Assembly: GCF_001265075.1 (NCBI RefSeq)
Contig: NZ_LFKO01000002.1
Coordinates: 1,009,986-1,051,306 of the forward strand
Reading direction: 5' to 3'
DNA length: 41,321 nt
From: Salinicoccus sp. YB14-2
GTDB lineage: Bacteria > Bacillota > Bacilli > Staphylococcales > Salinicoccaceae
Below the pieces are notes generated by a model, which saw only the letters and a program-made list of their open reading frames with translations, was not told the origin of the DNA and did no database searches. Shown one piece after another: positions 26,515-35,196 of this stretch. A program made the position numbers and the translations under genes. Position 1 is the stretch's first letter. Every line of letters begins with the position of its first letter.

Positions 26515-27320
26515 GACTCCTGATCGAATACACTATTGTAATCTATTCCTATCATAAGCTCCTGAAAGGGTTCAAGTGTAACGTCATAGCCATTAAATAA
26601 GTCGACGATATCTATACTCTTATATGTTTTGTTATCAAGCTTCATTATTTTAACATTAATATATTTTCTGCCATTTTCTTTATTAAAAAGATCTTTAAAT
26701 GTAATACTTTAGGTTCATGAGTATTGTTCTTCGCTTTAAACACATACTGATTCTGTGGTCCTACCAGTTCTGAGTCAGGTTTGATAGTAAATGAATTGTC
26801 TTCATTTTTGTAAGCTCTAAATTATTCAGTTCATAAATCTTAAGACCATTAATATATTGGGTGTTCGGTCCGATTTTATCATAATCGACATTAATTGTTT
26901 TTCATTGACGCCTATAAATAAAAGGGATCGGCCAATATTTATTAATAAGTGTTTTATACAGCACCTTGTCCTTACGTTCTTGAATTGGAGCAGACTGCAG
27001 TAAACCTATAATTGGGTGTGTTTACAAAAATGAAGTCCAGCAATGCAGGATTTGTCTCCTAGGTTACATTGCTGTGCTAATTTCCCATACGGCTTTCAAG
27101 ATGGAAAATTACAAAGTGATATCTGCCCTGTCCTACACCTTCACTATGAAGATTACGTATATAGTATTCTTTAACGATATCATTATAATTCGGAAGTTTA
27201 ACCGCTTCTTATGAAACACCGTGTATGAAATCGTTCATTACTTCATAAGTAGCGGGATTATGATTTTTCTTTAAAGGAAAGTCCGATTTCCTCATACCGT
27301 ATACAGTAGATTTGATGTAG
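26511..27320 (-). pseudogene. Decayed copy of the AsnB-like gene at 11420-13249
   Basis: Minus-strand sequence matching the C-terminal half of the AsnB-like protein at 11420-13249, from YGMRKSDFPLKKNHNP (about 27250-27305) through FHLESRMGN (about 27085) to a final IMKLDNKTYKSIDIVDL...TLEPFQELM near 26555-26650. It is broken by several frame changes and by a TAG where the intact copy has Trp in RMANWHSN. The N-terminal half, including the PP-loop, is deleted. Its order relative to the small SWQ-AG gene is the same as in the intact operon, so a whole two-gene unit was duplicated and then decayed. 27321-27415 holds no gene. Confidence 0.8.
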
Positions 27321-27415
27321 CAACACGTATGATTATGATGTTTCAGTATTATTTACTAACACGCTATTCTCCTCACAAAACGATGTTTTTCTTAGAAGTT
27401 ATTATCTGAGCAAAA

Positions 27416-30034
27416 TTATTTTGCATAATCTAAAATTTTCTCTTCCACAAGTGCATATTCATCACCGATATAATCTTTGTAAAGATTATATATTTCATGT
27501 AATTTTTCCGCGGCTTCAGGCTGATTTGCTTCTGCTACTCTTTCCAGTCTCGGAAGATACCAGTTCATTAAATAATATTCAAAACGATCTTCCAAATACT
27601 CATTGATTAAATCATTTTCAGTTAGGAAGTTAATACGGTACTTTTCTAACTTTAAGTACTTCTCAAAGAATGATAAACCTACTGTATTCGTCACAGAATC
27701 AGCAACAGCACCGTAATACATATGGATAACTTCATCAATTGCTTTCACCTTATTAGAATGCAGCAGCAGTTCCTGATAGTAAATCGTATCCTGTCCGATA
27801 GCACCTTCGACCATTTTAATATTATTGTCATCAATAATTCTCTTACGCACAATCATAGCCTGGATACTCTGCGCTTTTAAGAACGAGCGTTTCAAGAAAC
27901 CTTTCGTATCATCAATCAGATTGTTCTTATAGTTGTAATGCTGAGCTGTCTTGTAATAGTTGAAAATACTCTTTTCATTCTGGTCTTCTTTAACCATGTT
28001 ACCGACAACCATATCAAGACTGTCATCCGCTTCAATCTCTTGCAGCAGGCTACTGAATCCGTCTCCTGTCGCCTCGTTGTCCGGATCAAGGAATGTAACG
28101 AGTTCTGTTGAAGCCAGCTCTACACCCTTATTACGCGGAGTTGAAGCACTGCCTGACGCATCTTCAAATTCATAATAAACGATATCCGGGTTCCGCCTGA
28201 TCAGACGGTTTACTATATTTACCGTCTCCTCGTCAGTTGAGCCGTCATTCACAAAGATAATTTCCATATCATCATAAACCGACTGGCATTTTAAACTGCG
28301 CAGACATTTGTTTTCAAGGTATCTTCCGTTATTATGAATCGGTACAACCACACTCAGCTTATGCTTTCTATTGCTTTTTACAGGAAGTTCACTGTTCAGA
28401 AAAATTTCAGTATCATCAATATTCAACCCCGATAAGACTTTGTTTTTCACTGTTTCTATCCTGGCATCCGGCAGAATATTCAAATCGAACATTGTCAGTG
28501 CTAAATCTGTGAAGTTATCCGTAAAGTAGTATTTTTCTTTTGAGATATCCTTCGTCACGAAATCAACGTCTGCATATTTAAAGCCGCTAACTAACTCTTC
28601 TATATAGTTTTCTTCATAGTAATACTTTTCATTATCAAAATATGTTACAAAGCTATATGGGGCTAACCCAATATCATTCAGTTCATCTTTATATATAAAG
28701 TCTATATTTTTATATGATTGGGCTTTAACCATTTTCTCAGACTCGTTGGCTTTTGATTTCAGAACGACGAGCACTTTGGCTTCATCGACATCAAGCTTAT
28801 TGCCGAGAATTTCGTATAGATATTTGATTCTATGGTATGTCGTTTCATAATTCATTGTCTGTCTGATGCCTGCTGAAGATATTTCCCTGATTGCCCTGTC
28901 TGAAGTGTTGTTCAGAAACTGCGGCACATCTGTTTTATAGTTGTATATGAACACATGTGGAAACTTGCTGTTCACTCCCATCGAAAAGTTGGACATCAGA
29001 ATATTTCCAAAAGCCTGTAATTCATATACTCTGTTGGCAAACATCGTATTTGAATACTTAACAGAGTTCACGTTAATCGCGTTACGGAATATTTTATGGG
29101 TCTTCATCAATAAGTCATGCGGTAAAGGATAAGACAAATATTTAATGTACTTGGGAGGGAAGTGATATCTCTTATTTTCCAGTTTTAAATTTCTGTCTAT
29201 GATATTCAAGTTTTTATCCGATTGGATGACGCCGTCGAATGCTGTTGCAGATTCCTGGTTTCTGATTGGATATTTAACCATCCAGCTGCCTGCAAAAATG
29301 ACATCATCTTTATAATCTTTGAATTCCGGTCTGTTGATGCCGATTGGATTATGTTTATGAGGGTTGATACCGAACTCCAGTTTATAAACTCTGTCATGAC
29401 CGACAGCCTGTTTATACCGTGGTATGATCTCCTCTGCAGAAGTGAATACATAGTCACACTTTTTTGCAATCTCAACGAACTGGTCGTAGTTGACCGGGTC
29501 CTCTTTGGAATAGAACAGTGTCGGAATACTTCTAGCCTGCAGTTCAGTTATCAGTTCATACAGATGATGACGTTCTTCCGTCTTATCTTTGGCTACATTT
29601 TGCCAGCTGCCGTCAATACCTTTCCAAGTTGTCGCAATGATGACAAAATCAAAATCAATGTTTATATTATCTTTTTCGTAATTTATGTAATGAAGGTTGA
29701 CCACATCTTTATATGCCTCGTATAAAAATTCATCACAAATAATACCAACATCCAAATCAATCTTTTTAAAGACTCTGGAACCGTTGGATTCGACCACATG
29801 TTCTGCCAATTTTTCAAGCTCTTCAACCAAGCCGGGTTTTCCTTCTTCATTAAAGAGTTTATAATATTCTTCAAGTGATAGATCATGGTATTGGGTAGAC
29901 GTTGAAACATCCTTATTGAACAAGTCGTTATACGTATCAACATCATGAAATTTTGCCAAATGATATAATCCCAAAAGATAATCATCAGATATACTTATGT
30001 TTGGTAAAACCGATTCATTATTGTTTGCTGACAA
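27416..30034 (-). CDS. Bifunctional-looking glycosyltransferase: CgeB-like GT-B plus GT2 domain
   Basis: About 872 aa. Residues 95-430 form a CgeB/YkvP-like GT-B domain (DVGIICDEFLYEAY, TTWKGIDGSW, FYSKEDPVNYDQF, FANRVYELQAFGNILMS). Residues 560-790 form a family 2 GT-A domain: LSVVVPIHNNGRYLENKC, then VNDGSTDEE, STPRNKG, and FLDPDNE as the acidic metal site. Two catalytic domains suggest that it adds two sugars or makes an alternating polymer. I prefer a TTG start at 30034, with AGGTGG five bases before it; a GTG at 30043 directly after the upstream stop is the alternative. It is co-transcribed with the coiled-coil gene upstream. Cytoplasmic, possibly membrane-associated through partners. 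Confidence 0.8.
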   Translation of the reverse strand: MSANNNESVLPNISISDDYLLGLYHLAKFHDVDTYNDLFNKDVSTSTQYHDLSLEEYYKLFNEEGKPGLVEELEKLAEHVVESNGSRVFKKIDLDVGIICDEFLYEAYKDVVNLHYINYEKDNINIDFDFVIIATTWKGIDGSWQNVAKDKTEERHHLYELITELQARSIPTLFYSKEDPVNYDQFVEIAKKCDYVFTSAEEIIPRYKQAVGHDRVYKLEFGINPHKHNPIGINRPEFKDYKDDVIFAGSWMVKYPIRNQESATAFDGVIQSDKNLNIIDRNLKLENKRYHFPPKYIKYLSYPLPHDLLMKTHKIFRNAINVNSVKYSNTMFANRVYELQAFGNILMSNFSMGVNSKFPHVFIYNYKTDVPQFLNNTSDRAIREISSAGIRQTMNYETTYHRIKYLYEILGNKLDVDEAKVLVVLKSKANESEKMVKAQSYKNIDFIYKDELNDIGLAPYSFVTYFDNEKYYYEENYIEELVSGFKYADVDFVTKDISKEKYYFTDNFTDLALTMFDLNILPDARIETVKNKVLSGLNIDDTEIFLNSELPVKSNRKHKLSVVVPIHNNGRYLENKCLRSLKCQSVYDDMEIIFVNDGSTDEETVNIVNRLIRRNPDIVYYEFEDASGSASTPRNKGVELASTELVTFLDPDNEATGDGFSSLLQEIEADDSLDMVVGNMVKEDQNEKSIFNYYKTAQHYNYKNNLIDDTKGFLKRSFLKAQSIQAMIVRKRIIDDNNIKMVEGAIGQDTIYYQELLLHSNKVKAIDEVIHMYYGAVADSVTNTVGLSFFEKYLKLEKYRINFLTENDLINEYLEDRFEYYLMNWYLPRLERVAEANQPEAAEKLHEIYNLYKDYIGDEYALVEEKILDYAK

Positions 30035-30043
30035 TGCGTCCAC

Positions 30044-31069
30044 CTACTTTCTCATCTGCCAGTACTTCGTCTGTAATTTACCAAAGAATGAACCTTTAAG
30101 ATTTTTATATCTCGTATCTAAATTTTTACGTTTTTTCTTCTCTTCCTGCAATTCTGTTTTGGTCGATTCCAACTCTTCTTTCAACGATTCCAACTCTTCA
30201 TCCCTGATCAGCTGTGTCACTTCTTCATTGTTGGAAGGTTCCACTTCGACATCGGTATCTTTGAACTGACTTTTAAGCCGTTCAACAAGGCCTTTTGTCA
30301 TCTGTCGTTCTTCAGAAATATTCTGTATCAAATCATAAACTACAGTTTCGTTAAAACTGTATTGAGGTTCATAAGCAGGCACGTTATTTCTATCATATTC
30401 AAGCTGGCTCATATCCGTCCAATAATTTCCCATACCTGTTTTTACTTTTGCCAGATTTATATCTCTGAACATATGTACAATTGTAATTGGGTGAATTTTA
30501 TCATCATCAATTCTGACTTCACTTGTCAGGTTGTTAAATTCATATAGTTTGAATTCATCAGTGTAGGCTGTAACAGGTATGCTTGCTCTTTCAGAACGTG
30601 TCAATGTATCTGATGAGAACCATCCCTGAAGTCTGTGTTTCTTAAACAGGGCCTCATATTCAATGCCATCTTTAATCATGATGAAGCGAGAGTCCAGCAT
30701 CTGATCTTTAAGCAGCCTTAAATTATTTTTTGCAACTACAAATATCTGCTTTTCCTGCTGTTCCAAAAATTTCTCAAGGTTGAGCCTCACATGTTCACGG
30801 GGCTTTGAATAGACGACCACTGAGGTTTTCAACTCTGCCCAGCCCAATTCCACACCTTCTGATTCAAGGTAGTAGAAGTCTTTCTTGTTTACTTTCCTGT
30901 GTGATAATACACGCACAATCTGCTTTTGATAATCCTTCAAATCACCTAATTTTTTCATTGACTGCACCGATTGAAGCAACGGTTTATCGTCTTTTTCGTA
31001 TATCCAGATATAATGGCTGACATCGAATTCTTTAACATGCCTTAAAAATTTATCTACTTTATGCTCCAT
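30044..31069 (-). CDS. GW/SH3-like domain protein with C-terminal coiled coil (paralogue)
   Basis: A 341-aa protein. Three SH3/GW-like units can be traced: DFYYLESEGVELGWAELK, EYEALFKKHRLQGWFSSD and a third ending GNYWTDMSQLEYD. Then comes an acidic linker and a long Glu/Lys coiled coil (about 265-315) ending in a basic tail KYWQMRK. It is a paralogue of the protein at 25283-26152. The ATG at 31069 follows GAGGT by seven bases; longer in-frame extensions run into the preceding terminator. Its stop abuts the start of the glycosyltransferase gene, so translation is probably coupled. GW units in staphylococcal autolysins bind teichoic acid, but here there is no signal peptide, so an intracellular glycan- or enzyme-binding role is inferred. 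Confidence 0.65.
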   Translation of the reverse strand: MEHKVDKFLRHVKEFDVSHYIWIYEKDDKPLLQSVQSMKKLGDLKDYQKQIVRVLSHRKVNKKDFYYLESEGVELGWAELKTSVVVYSKPREHVRLNLEKFLEQQEKQIFVVAKNNLRLLKDQMLDSRFIMIKDGIEYEALFKKHRLQGWFSSDTLTRSERASIPVTAYTDEFKLYEFNNLTSEVRIDDDKIHPITIVHMFRDINLAKVKTGMGNYWTDMSQLEYDRNNVPAYEPQYSFNETVVYDLIQNISEERQMTKGLVERLKSQFKDTDVEVEPSNNEEVTQLIRDEELESLKEELESTKTELQEEKKKRKNLDTRYKNLKGSFFGKLQTKYWQMRK

Positions 31070-31106
31070 AGTTCTACCTCGCAATACTATAATATTTAAA
31101 TTTATA

Positions 31107-31154
31107 TAAAAACAAACTGCAGACACCGTTATATATTAACTTTGCCTACAGTTT
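31107..31154 (-). terminator. Terminator after wecC
   Basis: On the minus strand an imperfect stem of about 18 bp (AAACTGTAGGCA paired with TGTCTGCAGTTT) is followed by GTTTTTATA. It lies 18 bases past the wecC stop and would separate the wecC group from the coiled-coil/glycosyltransferase pair. Confidence 0.6.
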
Positions 31155-31171
31155 TTATTGTTTGATATTCT

Positions 31172-32425
31172 TTAAAATTTCTGGATATTACCATAATTGT
31201 AATATTTGACTTCATTGAAATTACCGCTCATGACATTCTTAGTATCGAAAATCACTTTATCTTTCATAGTTTCAAAATCTTCATCTTTTAAGATTTTAAA
31301 TTCACTGTGGTCGCTCAATACCAATACCAGTGATGAATCCTTAACAGCCTCTTTCAAGTCTTTCTCCACAAAGTCCATTTTGACATGCGGATCATAAGTA
31401 TTGACCTCAACGCCTTCTTCTTTTCTGAGCAGTTCATAAATATCAAATGCTGGAGATTCGCGGATATCATCCACATCACCTTTATATGTCAAACCAAAAA
31501 CGGTCACTTTGTTACTGTTTAATTTTGAAAGGATATCTTTAGTATAGTTCACAACATATTCAGGCATCGATACATTGATGTTACGTGCCAGCTGAATTAA
31601 TGGTGACTGCTCAGGTGCCTCGGAAATAATGAAGTAAGGGTCCACTGCTAGACAATGACCGCCGACACCCGGGCCAGGTGTATGAACATTGACACGAGGA
31701 TGCTTGTTCGCCATTTCAATCACTTCATGGACATTGATATCCAGGTGGTTACAGATTTTAGCCAATTCATTTGCGAGTGCGATGTTTACATCGCGATATG
31801 TATTCTCCATCAGCTTTGACATTTCAGCTGTTTTGGCTCTTGTTTCAATCATTTCACCTTTAACGAAAGTACCATATACTTTCTTTCCCGCTTCTACACA
31901 TGCTGGTGTCATACCGCCAACAATACGGTTATTGTAAATCAGCTCTTCCATGATCTTGCCCGGCAACACTCTTTCAGGACAATGGACGAGGTAAATGTCT
32001 TCACCTATTTTAAACCCTTGCTCTTCTAGGTACGGCGCGACATGGTCGTCCATTGTGCGCGGGGCAATCGTAGATTCTACAATTACAGTATCCCCTTTTT
32101 TAAGTAAAGGTACAATGCTCTTCACACCTGACATTACGATTGAAATATCACATGATTTAAATTCATCTTCTTTGTTTGGCGTCGGCACAGCAATAATATA
32201 TGCGTCTGCTTCCTCTGCTTTGGTTGATGCACGGAACTTGCCTGTTTCAAGCACTTCTTCCAGTGCTTCTTGTAAACCTGGCTCTTCGATGTGGATTTTA
32301 CCGCCATTCAGCATATCCACCGCTTCCTGCTTAATATCAACTCCCACGACATCCACGCCATGCTTTGCAAACATTATAGATGTTGGTAAACCAATATAAC
32401 CTAACCCAACCGTCGTTAACTTCAT
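31172..32425 (-). CDS. wecC: UDP-N-acetyl-D-mannosamine dehydrogenase
   Basis: A 417-aa NAD-dependent enzyme oxidising UDP-ManNAc to UDP-ManNAcA in two steps. The N-terminal Rossmann motif is GLGYIGLPT (7-15). The central part has VESTIAPRTMDD and HCPERVLPG, and the catalytic Cys258 lies in GPGVGGHCLAVDPYF. The C-terminal domain has VFGLTYKGDVDDIRESPA. Length and sequence are very close to staphylococcal Cap5O/Cap8O, including the YYNYGNI end. The product is an acidic sugar for capsule, teichuronic-like polymers or related glycans. No mnaA/cap5P epimerase is in the window. It is the third gene of a run with the Wzz-like and CapB-like genes, 30 bases after the latter. UDP-glucose dehydrogenase is less likely given the Cap5O resemblance. 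Confidence 0.93.
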   Translation of the reverse strand: MKLTTVGLGYIGLPTSIMFAKHGVDVVGVDIKQEAVDMLNGGKIHIEEPGLQEALEEVLETGKFRASTKAEEADAYIIAVPTPNKEDEFKSCDISIVMSGVKSIVPLLKKGDTVIVESTIAPRTMDDHVAPYLEEQGFKIGEDIYLVHCPERVLPGKIMEELIYNNRIVGGMTPACVEAGKKVYGTFVKGEMIETRAKTAEMSKLMENTYRDVNIALANELAKICNHLDINVHEVIEMANKHPRVNVHTPGPGVGGHCLAVDPYFIISEAPEQSPLIQLARNINVSMPEYVVNYTKDILSKLNSNKVTVFGLTYKGDVDDIRESPAFDIYELLRKEEGVEVNTYDPHVKMDFVEKDLKEAVKDSSLVLVLSDHSEFKILKDEDFETMKDKVIFDTKNVMSGNFNEVKYYNYGNIQKF

Positions 32426-32455
32426 TAAAAGGACACCTTGCTTTCTAGTAATTTA

Positions 32456-33091
32456 TTAATTATCTTTTCTTATTATACCAAAACTTCTTATATTGAACAC
32501 CCTGAATTTGTCCATGTGTTTTTTCAATAATCTTCTGTCATTAGTCTTATTATTGACAACTGTCAATGCACTGTCGACCAGTTCCAATATATTGGCATAG
32601 TAATTGAATTTGTCTGCTTCCGGTCCTACCACAATCATCAGATCATAATAATTCGTCAATGGCTGCAGTTTACTTTTTAAATCATACTGATTTACTGTTG
32701 TGGCAAAGTCATCTTCAGTAATTTTTTCAACACCCACAGAATCAAAATTTTCATATTGACTGCGTGAAATTGATTCACTGATGTATGAAGAGTGCTTCAG
32801 CTGGGATATTAAATCAGCTTCTTTATCCGGATCCAAGTACTCATCGATAGTATATATATTTTCAGGGTCAAGATTGACAAGCAGCACCTTCTTCTTGAAT
32901 TGTGTCAGCAAATAACCGATATGTACTGCCGCTTCTATAGTTGCTTCTCTGTTGTCTATAGAGCTGACCAGCATCGAATCATATTGTCTTTCATCTACAC
33001 CATTTTTAATGACGATTGCCGTTTCATATAAATCACTTAAAATATCCTCCGATATTTCTCTTGATACCATATCTCTTGGACTGCGACGCAT
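32456..33091 (-). CDS. CapB/Wze-like tyrosine-kinase homologue lacking Walker A
   Basis: A 211-aa protein with the layout of a CapB/CpsD-type bacterial tyrosine kinase: an N-terminal SPRDMVSREI segment, then MLVSS (40-44) where the P-loop should begin, KVLLVNLDPENIYTIDEYLD in the Walker A-prime place, and LMIVVGPEADKF in the Walker B place. The P-loop Gly-Glu-Gly-Lys-Ser is replaced by IDNREAT, A-prime lacks its DxD, and the tyrosine-rich tail is missing. So ATP hydrolysis and autophosphorylation look lost. It likely still pairs with the Wzz-like protein encoded 12 bases upstream and may act as a structural regulator of chain length. Start has AGGAGG eight bases ahead. Confidence 0.75.
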   Translation of the reverse strand: MRRSPRDMVSREISEDILSDLYETAIVIKNGVDERQYDSMLVSSIDNREATIEAAVHIGYLLTQFKKKVLLVNLDPENIYTIDEYLDPDKEADLISQLKHSSYISESISRSQYENFDSVGVEKITEDDFATTVNQYDLKSKLQPLTNYYDLMIVVGPEADKFNYYANILELVDSALTVVNNKTNDRRLLKKHMDKFRVFNIRSFGIIRKDN

Positions 33092-33103
33092 GGTATAAAC
33101 CTC

Positions 33104-33622
33104 CTAAAAAGTGCCTAAAGTTTTCTCACCTAAATAATATTCAAAATCTTCATCACTGGATATATTTCTGTTCAGCAAAGAAATGACCAGACCTACTATC
33201 AGTCCGACAAACAACGATAGGACGATTATGAATATTTTCAAAATCGTATTTTCGGTTTGATAACTATTTGCGCCATTTGTTTCGCTTACTATGTAACCCT
33301 GATCTGCGATAATATTATCAACCTGTGATTTAACAGTGCTAATATCATTCCGGCTGTTGGTACTTATGTTCAATTGAAGTATATTTGAATCTGGAAGTTG
33401 GCTGATTGTTGCAGCCTTCTCTACAAACTGATTGTTCACACTATCATTAAGCAATGCATTAAGAGTACCGTTCGTATTTGGTGAAACCTCACCATCTATT
33501 GTATAATACTCTTCGTACTCATAAGACCCGGCAGGCACTACAAGATTAATGATAGTACCGATGACGCCGAAGATTAAAACAAAAATGATGACATTCAAAG
33601 CATTCTTCTTTAAAAAGTACAT
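33104..33622 (-). CDS. Wzz/CapA-like chain-length determinant
   Basis: A 172-aa membrane protein. One transmembrane helix lies near 8-28 (NVIIFVLIFGVIGTIINLVV) and a second near 127-150 (ILKIFIIVLSLFVGLIVGLV), with an extracytoplasmic loop of about 95 residues between. The cytoplasmic tail SSDEDFEYYLGEKTLGTF matches the tail of CapA/Wzd proteins that contacts the CapB kinase. It is shorter than typical Wzz proteins, fitting the Gram-positive two-protein arrangement. The ATG at 33622 is preferred because GGGAG lies eight bases upstream; an ATG at 33643 has none. First gene of the minus run wzz-like, capB-like, wecC. It likely sets polymer length or couples export to synthesis. Confidence 0.8.
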   Translation of the reverse strand: MYFLKKNALNVIIFVLIFGVIGTIINLVVPAGSYEYEEYYTIDGEVSPNTNGTLNALLNDSVNNQFVEKAATISQLPDSNILQLNISTNSRNDISTVKSQVDNIIADQGYIVSETNGANSYQTENTILKIFIIVLSLFVGLIVGLVISLLNRNISSDEDFEYYLGEKTLGTF

Positions 33623-33714
33623 AGTATGATCTCCCTTAATCATTATACAAATTTCATTATACTATTTTATAAATCATTATAAAACAATGATACTAAATTT
33701 CGAGGTGCATTTAC

Positions 33715-34926
33715 ATGAAAGTCGATATATTAGGCAGTAAATTTATGAGAAAACTCACTGAATTTAAAAACTTCCGTTTTGAAGTCAATAATGCGGTTTT
33801 GGATCAAAGCATACTCTCATTGCTTTCTGACCCATACGAAGTCGCTATGAAAGATATTAACACGACTAATTTGAATGATATTACCGTCGCTTACCGTGAT
33901 TTGAACAAATTACTCTATCCTAACTTGAAAAGTTCTAATTCTGAAGTCATTATGGTAGAACTTCTAAGCGAGTTGAACGATATCTCAGAGTTCGAACATT
34001 CTTTTTACAACACATCATCGCTGGAACTGCTCAATGAGGATTTAAACCATAAAAACATGAGTACCATTGAAAAGTTCAGAGCGCTGCAAAGAAAAATCGA
34101 TGAACTTATCAGGCTGTTAAATCAATATGAAAAGGTAATATTCTTAAAGCTTCTTCCACAAGAGAATGAAGAAAAAGATTTTATCGAAGGGCTTTACCAC
34201 CTGTTGGAATCTAAAGTGAAACATAAATTAACACTTTCAATTGATAATCATTACTTTGATGAAGACAATGATGTTCCTTTGGAGGTTTATAATCAGGTTA
34301 ATGATGACCTAAGAAAGTTTTCATCTGATAATTACCATAACCAATTACTCTTTGACGAATCATTGGAAGACAATAAACTTTCAGTATATATAAATTACGT
34401 TGAAGAAAGAGAGTACGTTTATGAATTGTACAAGAACGGTAAGCCATATAAAAAGGCAGACCCGACTACATCCAGGTTTTATGAATTCACTCTGGAAGAA
34501 CCAGGTAAATATAGAATCAGAGTGAACTTGTCCAATGAGGAAATCAAACCACGTTTTACACAGACATACGTGTTTCAGCCAGAGGAGCAATCTACCTTGA
34601 CGCTCGAGGAGTATAAATATATTGAACTGCCATCAAAAAACAACCTGTGGATGTTAGACGTTATACTGCAGAAACATAAATTTCTAGGACTGATTGGAAA
34701 TGCTTACTTGTATCCGAGGGGCTATGCTGGGTATAAAGTATTTCTTCCAGAAGAGGTGAACGATTCATTTATAACAAAAGATGAGTTATTTGACACTGCA
34801 ATTAAAAATATTTCTGATATGAGCTCAGAGAAATTTAATTATTTTATTAAAAGTCACCCCAAACTCCAATACAATAAGCCTCTAGTCTATAATTTCTTAG
34901 CATTTATAAATAAATACAAGAGCTAA
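33715..34926 (+). CDS. Uncharacterised protein, possibly SGNH-like (DUF6270-like), with an Ig-like domain
   Basis: A 403-aa protein on the opposite strand to its neighbours. It opens MKVDILGSKFMRKL, which resembles the start of DUF6270/SGNH-like capsule-cluster proteins (strand then G-S), but the usual following Cys or Arg-Asp pattern is altered. Residues 100-215 are helical and contain KFRALQRKIDELIRLLNQYEKVIFLK and SIDNHYF. Residues 225-290 look like a small Ig-like beta domain (YVYELYKNGKPYKKAD, then LEEPGKYRIRVNL). The end is helical. No signal peptide. Start has GAGGTG seven bases upstream. It lies between the wzz/wecC run and the tagGH run and ends at a strong terminator. Family placement is tentative. 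Confidence 0.55.
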   Translation: MKVDILGSKFMRKLTEFKNFRFEVNNAVLDQSILSLLSDPYEVAMKDINTTNLNDITVAYRDLNKLLYPNLKSSNSEVIMVELLSELNDISEFEHSFYNTSSLELLNEDLNHKNMSTIEKFRALQRKIDELIRLLNQYEKVIFLKLLPQENEEKDFIEGLYHLLESKVKHKLTLSIDNHYFDEDNDVPLEVYNQVNDDLRKFSSDNYHNQLLFDESLEDNKLSVYINYVEEREYVYELYKNGKPYKKADPTTSRFYEFTLEEPGKYRIRVNLSNEEIKPRFTQTYVFQPEEQSTLTLEEYKYIELPSKNNLWMLDVILQKHKFLGLIGNAYLYPRGYAGYKVFLPEEVNDSFITKDELFDTAIKNISDMSSEKFNYFIKSHPKLQYNKPLVYNFLAFINKYKS

Positions 34927-35120
34927 GCCATAAATTCTAGCTAATATCGAATGGCCCACAAGAATAAACTCATTTTACGGAACTTGATGGCGAATAAATA
35001 TTTACGATGATTTCGATTCCTGGATGTGCAAGGTCAAAATCGGAAGCGGGCCAGCATTATTAGAGTAAAAATAGGGCAGTTCACCTAAATGGTGTTGCCA
35101 TCTGAAAATAGACATGAAGA
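34927..35120. other. Intergenic stretch without recognised gene
   Basis: Between the stop at 34926 and the terminator I see no gene, RNA or repeat. By eye it is less AT-rich than its surroundings and may be a fragment of decayed DNA. Confidence 0.4.
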
Positions 35121-35156
35121 AAACGATGCACTTTTTTGAGATGCATCGTTTTTTTT
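35121..35156 (+). terminator. Strong intrinsic terminator
   Basis: AACGATGCA (35122-35130) pairs with TGCATCGTT (35142-35150), followed by eight T. It ends the 33715-34926 transcript and, with AAAA on its left, may also serve the convergent heparinase-like gene. Confidence 0.88.
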
Positions 35157-35196
35157 ATAGTTTTTAGAACTTTTTATACAGTCTTCTTATTTTTAT

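Noticed and set aside
29222-29725. 167-codon open frame on the plus strand
   Set aside because: It lies wholly antisense inside the large glycosyltransferase gene, has no ribosome binding site and looks like no protein family.
31995-32399. 134-codon open frame on the plus strand
   Set aside because: Antisense shadow of wecC, whose reading frame is certain from its motifs.
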